DNA from: Rhynchonema sp. JSB1_4
Taxonomy: Eukaryota > Nematoda > Chromadorea > Monhysterida > Xyalidae
Assembly (NCBI GenBank): GCA_030248065.1
Contig: JASAMV010002027.1
Location: 21,561 to 85,560 of the forward strand
Length of the DNA: 64,000 bases
Direction of reading: 5' to 3'
Notes under the pieces: model-generated
What the model was told of the DNA's origin: nothing
The model's input: only the letters and a program-made list of their open reading frames with translations
Databases searched by the model: none
Part shown: one piece after another, positions 57,527-64,000 of the stretch
Position numbering within the stretch: the first letter of the stretch is position 1
Layout of the letters: each line of letters starts with the position of its first letter
Translations under genes and position numbers: made by a program

Positions 57527-60205
57527 ATGTCTTTGATTACAATCAGCGTATCGATTGCCCTATTCTGCGCGCCAACTGCTCTCGGTTGCCATCACACGTT
57601 GACTGCGCCGTCAACTGTCAGTAAGTTCACATCCTTTGTATCCTACCATTTTGGACCCGCGGGTGCATACTGTAGGTCGTCGTCCTTCCATTGGCTACCA
57701 GATGACTGTGAACCTTTAAAATAGTTTCCAACAACTGGCTGTACTTGTAGCACAAAACTTCAATCAAGTTTGCGCTCGCAACGGCAGTCGGGGTTGCGCG
57801 TTTCATTGTTTCGTCGTTGTGAACTTTCTTTACGAGGAGCTACGTGAACATTTTTTTGCCAGCGCGTTTTCTCTTCGTGAATATGTCGTACGGCACATGA
57901 CATATTCGTATTTATATACTGTATATATAATGTATGTAGTAACAGCGTACCGCTGATGTACGGTAACGGCAGCACAAAGGCAACCGTCGTGGACAACGTG
58001 CATATACAGTACCAGCTGCAACTCTGGGCGAATTCTGCCTTTACGCGTGCAGCACTCGTGCGTATAGTCCAACCACGGACTCATGAGACGACTTTTTTTG
58101 AAATTGGTTTGTGCGGATTCAATAACGTTCCGGTTCCACGTATTTCGGAAATGAAAGAAAGAGAAACGCATGTATTTTTTTAAAACACGCACTCGACCTC
58201 GGTGCGTAAATTCCCTTTTACTCCCAAAACATTTGTGTGTTGAACAGCGTTGCTGTTCGCGTAAGCACGCAACAAATTGAGGTCAGCCAGCTGGAAGTTG
58301 TCATCATTTCTCTCAGCCCGATCTCTTTCTTTTGTTTGCCAAAACCCGTGTAACCTGTACATTTTTGAATCTGGCCAAGCAAGCTTTAAAAAAAGTCGTC
58401 TCATGAGCTGGTGGTTGGACTATACGCATGCACTGCACGTGCACAGTTGGGTGGTTATACATTGTGCACGCAGGCGTCAAATGCGTGCATGCGTACGCTC
58501 GCGTACGTGCAGAATTCACCCAAAAGTTGCAGCTGGTACTGTATGATGTCAACGTGCATTACAGCAGCACCTGCAAGTACCTGCAACAATATTCCGGTTG
58601 CGTCGACGGGCGTGGACGTGCAGTACTGCGACGGTCTGACTGATGGCGGACACGCGTCAAACAGCTTGGCGTTTGTGAAATGTTCGGCGCAAACGCAGTT
58701 CTTGCAGAGAACCACAGGCGATACCAGCCTGTACAGACAGGGAAAGACGCTTACATGCACGAATGGTGTCTGGTCTGATCCCAGTTCGTTCCAGTGCGTT
58801 GCCGGTGAGTGGCGGGTCGATTGTTTTCAGTCCGTGACTGTCACATTTTGTATCATTCTCACTGAAAAAAGGAATTTCATCATTTTCATCATTTTTTTCA
58901 ATTAAAATAAAAAATTTCTCATAACTGCGCCTTATTATCGTTGCGTGCAGGATGCCCGTATTTCGATCGCGACCCATTCAGCACCAACATTCCGACTTTC
59001 TCAGGAACGCATGACGCCACGAATAGAATTGCTGCGAACGGCGCCACTGTTAGTCTTTCATTATCGGTCTGGGGTGCCTTGAGGGCTGCATTGAAGTAAA
59101 AAATACTGCCTTGAGGGCTGCATTTAAGCAAAAAAATGCCAATGTTATTGGTCAGACGGTAAGATGCTTTGAGGGCACGCCTTTGCGCAAATCCTTTTGC
59201 GCCTTTCATTATCTGTTCAAAATCCAAATTTACGTTTCCTATGTATTTCGCTTCTCAGGCAACGGTGTCCTGCACCGAATCGACTAGTAGCACAGGCACG
59301 ATGGACATGTTCATTGCACCTGCTTCAACCTCCCGTGTTGACAGCCCTCAAACATTCACGTGCATCAATGGAGCATGGAGCAGTCAAGCCTCACAAGGAG
59401 TGGGCTGCAAACGACGTGAGTGAGCCGCTTTGGCGAAACTGAAGTTGAACTATCGCTGGCCAAGAGTGGTACCGAAAGCTTTAACGTGCACAATTCCCTC
59501 TAATAGAAGCCCCGGGTCTCTATTCTTTTCAGCAACCCTCTGACCCCCGGGGCTTCTATTAGAGGGGACTTCTCTTACAGTGACGAGACTTTTGCCATAT
59601 TACAATACAGGCTCATGTGAAACCATGTGAGCAGTTTCAATCGAATCGGCCAACCTAATCGATCGCCATCGGTGGCACCGGTCAGGGAGAAATTGTGTAA
59701 TTCGGGGCAGAGTTGGGTGCCAAAAAGTTGGTTGCCCACACTACCGACACCTGAAAAAACGACACTTTAGGTGAAGACCAACACCGACCTTTTTCTCACA
59801 CCGACGTCGATCCCTAGGTCCAAGTCCAAGCGCTTTGAAATACGTGTTACTCACAGTTCAAGTGCTGCGTGACCTTTACAGGGTGTGTCGAACCCCCTGT
59901 AACCAGCGGCAGCGCTGGAGTGCAGGCCACGTTCATGGGTTTGCTTGGCGTTGAACATTATAAGCGGCATGGAGACACGCTCAATCCAACGCTGGTTGAC
60001 ACTGCGAATGACCCTTGTGCTGCCGGAGGGGGAGATGATGTTTCAATTCACTACATCGATGGCACCTCAGACTCGGTATGTGCACGCTTTTATACTCAGG
60101 TATTTTCATAAAAACTGGGGAGCTTAGAGTGGTATGTACACCTGTCACCTGTGTGCGTATACGCAGTGTTTCATGTTATCCGAAGGTCGGGCGGTCGAGT
60201 ACTGA
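57527..60205 (+). CDS. Secreted Cys-rich protein with CCP/sushi-like motifs
   Basis: Six exons: 57527-57620, 58565-58804, 58951-59048, 59259-59415, 59882-60075, 60167-60205 (TGA). All are GT-AG and phase-consistent, giving 273 residues. Exon 1 is a signal peptide (MSLITISVSIALFCAPTALG, cleavage likely after LG). Exon 2 has CNNIPVASTGVDVQYCDG and ends TLTCTNGVWSDPSSFQC; exon 4 ends TFTCINGAWSSQASQGVGC. The C-x-NG-x-W-x(n)-C pattern is that of the end of a CCP/sushi module, seen twice. Exon 5 (GCVEPPVTSGSAGVQ) begins a third related unit. No transmembrane segment is visible, so an extracellular protein is likely. The last exon is short and the least certain. AATAAA is at 60448-60453. Intron 1 holds a nested MITE. 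Confidence 0.65.
58005..58543. mobile_element. Outer foldback interrupted by a nested MITE
   Basis: The left part ACAGTACCAGCTGCAACTCT to 58062 pairs with 58425-58543, which ends AGTTGCAGCTGGTACTGT. The two halves are separated by the intact family-C MITE 58063-58424. The outer element ends about 20 bases before the acceptor of exon 58565. Confidence 0.75.
58063..58424. mobile_element. MITE family C, copy 3, nested in another foldback
   Basis: The ends are TATAGTCCAACCACGGACTCATG and the inverse, to GGACTATA. It is inserted inside a larger palindrome (58005-58062 pairing with 58425-58543), within intron 1 of the secreted-protein gene. Confidence 0.82.
59498..59567. repeat. Strong hairpin in intron of secreted-protein gene
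   Basis: CTCTAATAGAAGCCCCGGG and its inverse CCCCGGGGCTTCTATTAGAG form a roughly 20-bp stem around a 32-base loop. It contains a ttttcag that I did not use as an acceptor. Confidence 0.7.
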
Positions 60206-60589
60206 TGGTTCGCAATTATTTTCCGCTGCTATTGTTGTCGAAGCAACAACAGCAGGTTCTAGACTAAAGCAAATCGTGATCCCCACACACAACTACCGAA
60301 CCCCACTTCTAACGCACGCAGTTTTCATATGTGCCAGTGGGTTAGTTGCACTTTACATATTTTGCCACATAACTTGTCGTAACCATCGCAAGCAATCGCA
60401 ATCATATTTGAGCGCAAACGGTTGTATAATAATAATCACAGTATGGTAATAAAGATTAAGAGGATCATTTACAGTTCCAAAAGTATGTCCCATGGAACGC
60501 TTTATTCTGCAACTGGATCCGAATTAAGCGTCGCTAAAGTGCCTCTAGACGATTGCCGAATATTTTCCCCTGAATAAGAGCTCCCAGTC

Positions 60590-63165
60590 ACACAGACATT
60601 ACCATAATACCCGCACTGCCTAGTTGTACGACGAGCATCAGAAAATAGTCGTACAATTAAGACCGCAACTTGATACTGATCGCACAACTAAACCACACTA
60701 TAACCATCTCGCACGACTAACAGTTGCGTACATTTAAGCCCACAACTTGATACTGGTCGCACAACTAAACTACACTATAACCTAGTCGCACGATTAACAT
60801 CACACGCACTACCGAGTCACACAGCCAACTCCCGTACTGCCTAGTTGTGCGACAAGCATCAGAAAATAGTCGTACAATTAAGACCGCAACTTGATACTGG
60901 TCGCACAACTAAGCCACACTACAGCCTAGTCGCACCCGCACTGCCTAGTTGTGCGACGAGCATCAGAAAATAGTCGGACAATTAAGACCGCAACTTGATA
61001 CTGGTCGCACAACTAACACCACACTACAGCCTAGTGCTGACAAGCATCAGAAAATAGTCGTACAATTAAGACCGCAAATTGATACTGGTCGCACAACTAA
61101 ACTACACTATAACCTAGTCGCACGATTAACATCACACGCACTACCGAGTCACACAGCCAACACCCGTACTGCCTAGTTGTGCGACAAGCATCAGAAAATA
61201 GTCGTACAATTAAGACCGCATCTTGATACTGGTCGCACAACTAAACTAGACTATAATCTTGTCGCACGATTAACATCACACGCACTACCGAGTCACACGA
61301 CCAATACCCGCACTGCCTAGTTGTGCGACGAGAAACACAAAAGACCCAACAACCTACACTATAACCTAGTCGCACGATTAATATCACACGCACTACCGAG
61401 TCACGCAGCCATTACCATAATACACGCACTGCCTAGTTGTGCGACGAGCATCGGAAAATAGTCGCACAATTAAGACCGCAACTTGATACTGGTCGCACAA
61501 CTAAACCACACTACAGCCTAGTCGCACCCGCACTGCCTAGTTGTGTGACGAGCATCAGAAAATAGTCGTACAATTAAGACCGCAACTTGATACTGGTCGC
61601 ACAATCGTGCGACTAGATTATAGTTTAGTTTAGTTTAGTTATCGTCGGGCAACCAACACCACGAACTGTGAACCCAATCGCTCAGCTACAATCGCAAAAC
61701 TGATAAAGCTAGTTTCTCACGATTTCCGTGTCCGGCATGGCTTCTTCGTCGACTGTGGTACCGGCATGGCTTCTTTCATCGGCACCATCCACTGACGAGT
61801 CGGACGTCGCAGCGCCACTACCCACGCCTCGTCGGTTCTAAACACAACGAGAAAACAAAATACCATAATACCCGCACTGCCCAGTTGTGCGACGAGCATC
61901 GGAAAATAGTCGTACAATTAAGACCGCAACTTGATACTGGTCGCACAACTAAACCACACTACAGCCTAGTCGCACCCGCACTGCCTAGTTGTGCGACGAG
62001 CATCAGAAAATAGTCGTACAATTAAGACCGCAACTTGATACTAGTCGAACAACTAAACTACACTATAACCTAGTCGCACGACTAACATCACACGCACTAC
62101 CGAGTCACACAACCAAAACCCGCACTGCCTAGTTGTGCGACGAGCATCAGAAAATAGTCGCACAATTAAGACCACAACTTGATACTGGTCGCACAACTAA
62201 ACTACACTATAACCTAGTCGCACGACTAACATCACACGTATTACCGAGTTACACAGCCATTACCATAATAGCTGCATTGCCTAGTTGTGCGACGAGCATC
62301 AGAAAATAGTCGTACAATTAAGACCGCAACTTGATACTGGTCGCTCAACTAAACTACACTAAAACCTAGTCGCACGACTAACAGTCGTACAAATAAAACC
62401 GCAACTTGATACTGGTCGCACAACTAAACTACACTATAACCTAGTCGCACGACTAACATCACACGCACTACCGAGTCACACAACCAAAACCCGCACTGCC
62501 TAGTTGTGCGACGAGCATCAGAAAATATTCGCACAATTAAGACCACAACTTGATACTGGTCGCACAACTAAACTACACTATAACCTAGTCGCACGACTAA
62601 CATCACACGTATTACCGAGTTACACAGCCATTACCATAATAGCTGCATTGCCTAGTTGTGCGACGAGCATCAGAAAATAGTCGTACAAAGACCGCAACTT
62701 GATACTGGTCGAACAACTAAACTACACTATAACCGCATGATAGTCGCACGATTAACATCACACGCACTACCGAGTCACGCAGCCATTACCATAATACCCG
62801 CACTGCCTAGTTGTGCGACGAGCATCAGAAAATAGTCGTACAATTAAGACCGCAACTTGATACTGGTCGCTCAACTAAACTACACTAAAACCTAGTCGCA
62901 CGACTAACAGTCGTACAATTAAAACCGCAACTTGATACTGGTGGCACAACTAAACTAGACTGTGATCTAGTCGCACGATTAACATCACATGCACTACCGA
63001 GTCAGACAGCCATTACCATAATACCCGCACTGCCTAGTTGTGCGACGAGCATCAAAAATTGTCGTACAATTAAGACCGCAACTTGATACTGGTCGCACAA
63101 CTAAACTACACTATAACCTAGTCGCACGATTAACATCCGATTAACTACCGAGTCACACAGCCATT
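60590..63165. repeat. Complex satellite (GTCGCACAAC/GTTGTGCGAC units)
   Basis: About 2.6 kb is built from a small set of modules: CTGCCTAGTTGTGCGACGAG, CATCAGAAAATAGTCGTACA, GACCGCAACTTGATACTGGT, CGCACAACTAAACTACACTA, and CATCACACGCACTACCGAGT. The modules recur in variable order, giving higher-order units of roughly 75 to 230 bp. The ends TAGTTGTGCGAC and GTCGCACAACTA are mutually inverse, so each unit can fold. An isolated module recurs at 63670-63740. Confidence 0.9.
61721..61837 (-). CDS. Possible minus-strand exon embedded in satellite
   Basis: A non-repetitive island in the satellite. On the minus strand a strong acceptor (gttttctcgttgtgtttag) is followed by 39 codons, acidic and Ser-rich (SDSSVDGADERSHAGTTVDE), ending at gtgaga in phase 0. 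The word CATGGCTTCTT occurs twice inside. No neighbouring exon was found, and function is unknown. Confidence 0.3.
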
Positions 63166-63419
63166 ACCAAAGTCGGCGAGACGCCTGTAGTTAGAATTCT
63201 AGTTGACACTCGAAATATGAAAAAACCAAAGAGGCAAAAAACTAACCAGGGAAGCCAACAATTTCTGATGATCTTTAGAGCATTTTAGTCTTGATTCGCC
63301 TGGTGGTCGTTTTTTCCGACCGTTGTTGTTTTGTCTTCTTCACCAAGCGGTCGACGTTCATTTGTCGCACAGTCTACAATCAACAATTTTTGTTGTTTTA
63401 CTCACAGCGGAGTCATAAA

Positions 63420-63673
63420 ATGCAAAAAACAGGGAACGCACAAACCTCAGCAGCCGGAGACAATGCACTCGTCGACAGGTTGAAATCGCGAGGCATCAAT
63501 TTGGTCGTCGTTTTTTCATGTTTCTTAGGACGGGGAATTGGGGCACCAACCGACTGCAGACCCTGAAGAACAAACTTGATGCCGCAAATTACGAATTAAG
63601 CGCAAAGTACATCAAAATCAAAAATATTCACGACCAAAGACAAAATTTGACAATTTCTGTTCTGTTCTGTTAG
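63420..63673 (+). CDS. Possible small two-exon gene, hydrophilic helical protein
   Basis: Exon 63420-63478 reads MQKTGNAQTSAAGDNALVD and ends in phase 2 at gttgaa. A 50-base intron ends tttcttag. Exon 63529-63673 joins in phase and reads NRLQTLKNKLDAANYELSAK, then YIKIKNIHDQRQNL, stopping at TAG 63671-63673. The total is about 67 residues; the C-terminal half looks coiled-coil. The final residues fall in TCTGTTCTGTTCTGT repeats, so the true 3' end may be a further splice beyond the window. No family was recognised. Confidence 0.35.
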
Positions 63674-64000
63674 TTGTGCGACTGACGTTGTATTCTTAGT
63701 CACCTAGCGCAGTTAGCTGTGCCACCATTAGTTGTACGACTGACGTTGTATTCTTAGTCACCGGGCACAGTTCCATCAATTATCTCGAAGCAGTGATCTA
63801 GTTTCGCGCTTCACGACTCAGGAAAAAATTAACCAATTCTTATAAAGTCATTGTGCGACCGATATATGTATGCACCAACCGATGGTCCAGGCTCATCTTC
63901 ATCCGTCCTTCCACCATCCGTCCTTCCTTTGTCTTTGTCCTTATCTTTACTTCAATCGACGTTTATCACTTTTTTGCCTTTTTTTGGCATTTCTTTTGAT
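63674..64000. other. Window end, no gene seen
   Basis: It contains two TTAGTTGTGCGACTGACGTTG-like satellite words (63671-63745), an isolated family-B TIR end (about 63790-63870) and pyrimidine-rich sequence. Confidence 0.5.

Noticed and set aside
60590..63165. CRISPR-like array
   Set aside because: The modules vary in order and length, there are no unique spacers of constant size, and the genome is eukaryotic.

Overview
This is a window of animal nuclear DNA, not bacterial or viral. It has split genes with phase-consistent GT-AG introns. The introns range from 35-50 bases (51163-51197, 16694-16734, 63479-63528) to several kb, and the long ones are filled with foldback elements, MITEs and hAT-type elements. 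The gene content is metazoan: a DLG5-type MAGUK, a CARD protein, an F-box/LRR protein and a secreted Cys-rich protein. Very short introns, intron-rich genes and about 43% GC (estimated by eye) fit an invertebrate such as a nematode or flatworm. I cannot fix the phylum.

Layout: (1) 115-936, plus strand, is the 3' end of a gene encoding ankyrin repeats followed by a CARD domain; its 5' end lies outside the window. (2) 1865-41944, minus strand, is one large gene that I reconstruct as 40 coding exons, 5736 coding bases and 1911 codons before the stop. It is an ortholog of Disks large homolog 5: N-terminal coiled coil, four PDZ domains, SH3, and a guanylate-kinase-like domain. An alternative first exon may lie at 25637-25903. 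Intron 1 (33276-41880) may hold a small nested secreted-protein gene at 41013-41695. (3) 41945-51132 is intergenic with repeats and no gene I can support. (4) 51133-54871, plus, is a six-exon F-box/leucine-rich-repeat-like gene with an N-myristoylation-type start and one apparent single-base frameshift. (5) 54872-57526 is intergenic with a 332-bp palindrome and one orphan exon candidate. (6) 57527-60205, plus, is a six-exon secreted protein with CCP/sushi-like Cys motifs. (7) About 60590-63165 is a complex satellite with a possible minus-strand exon inside it. (8) 63420-63673, plus, is a possible small two-exon gene.

The genes do not form an operon or pathway. The CARD gene and DLG5 converge tail to tail; DLG5 and the F-box gene diverge from a roughly 9-kb spacer. 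The most unusual signals are: a ten-base motif, TGATGTTTCA, in 28 exact copies (about 0.12 expected) that tracks gene bodies in both exons and introns; an excess of the NF-Y/CCAAT core inside DLG5 coding exons; and several transposons at splice sites, including a hAT element whose 8-bp target duplication duplicates a 3' splice site and a MITE whose terminal repeat supplies a 5' splice site.
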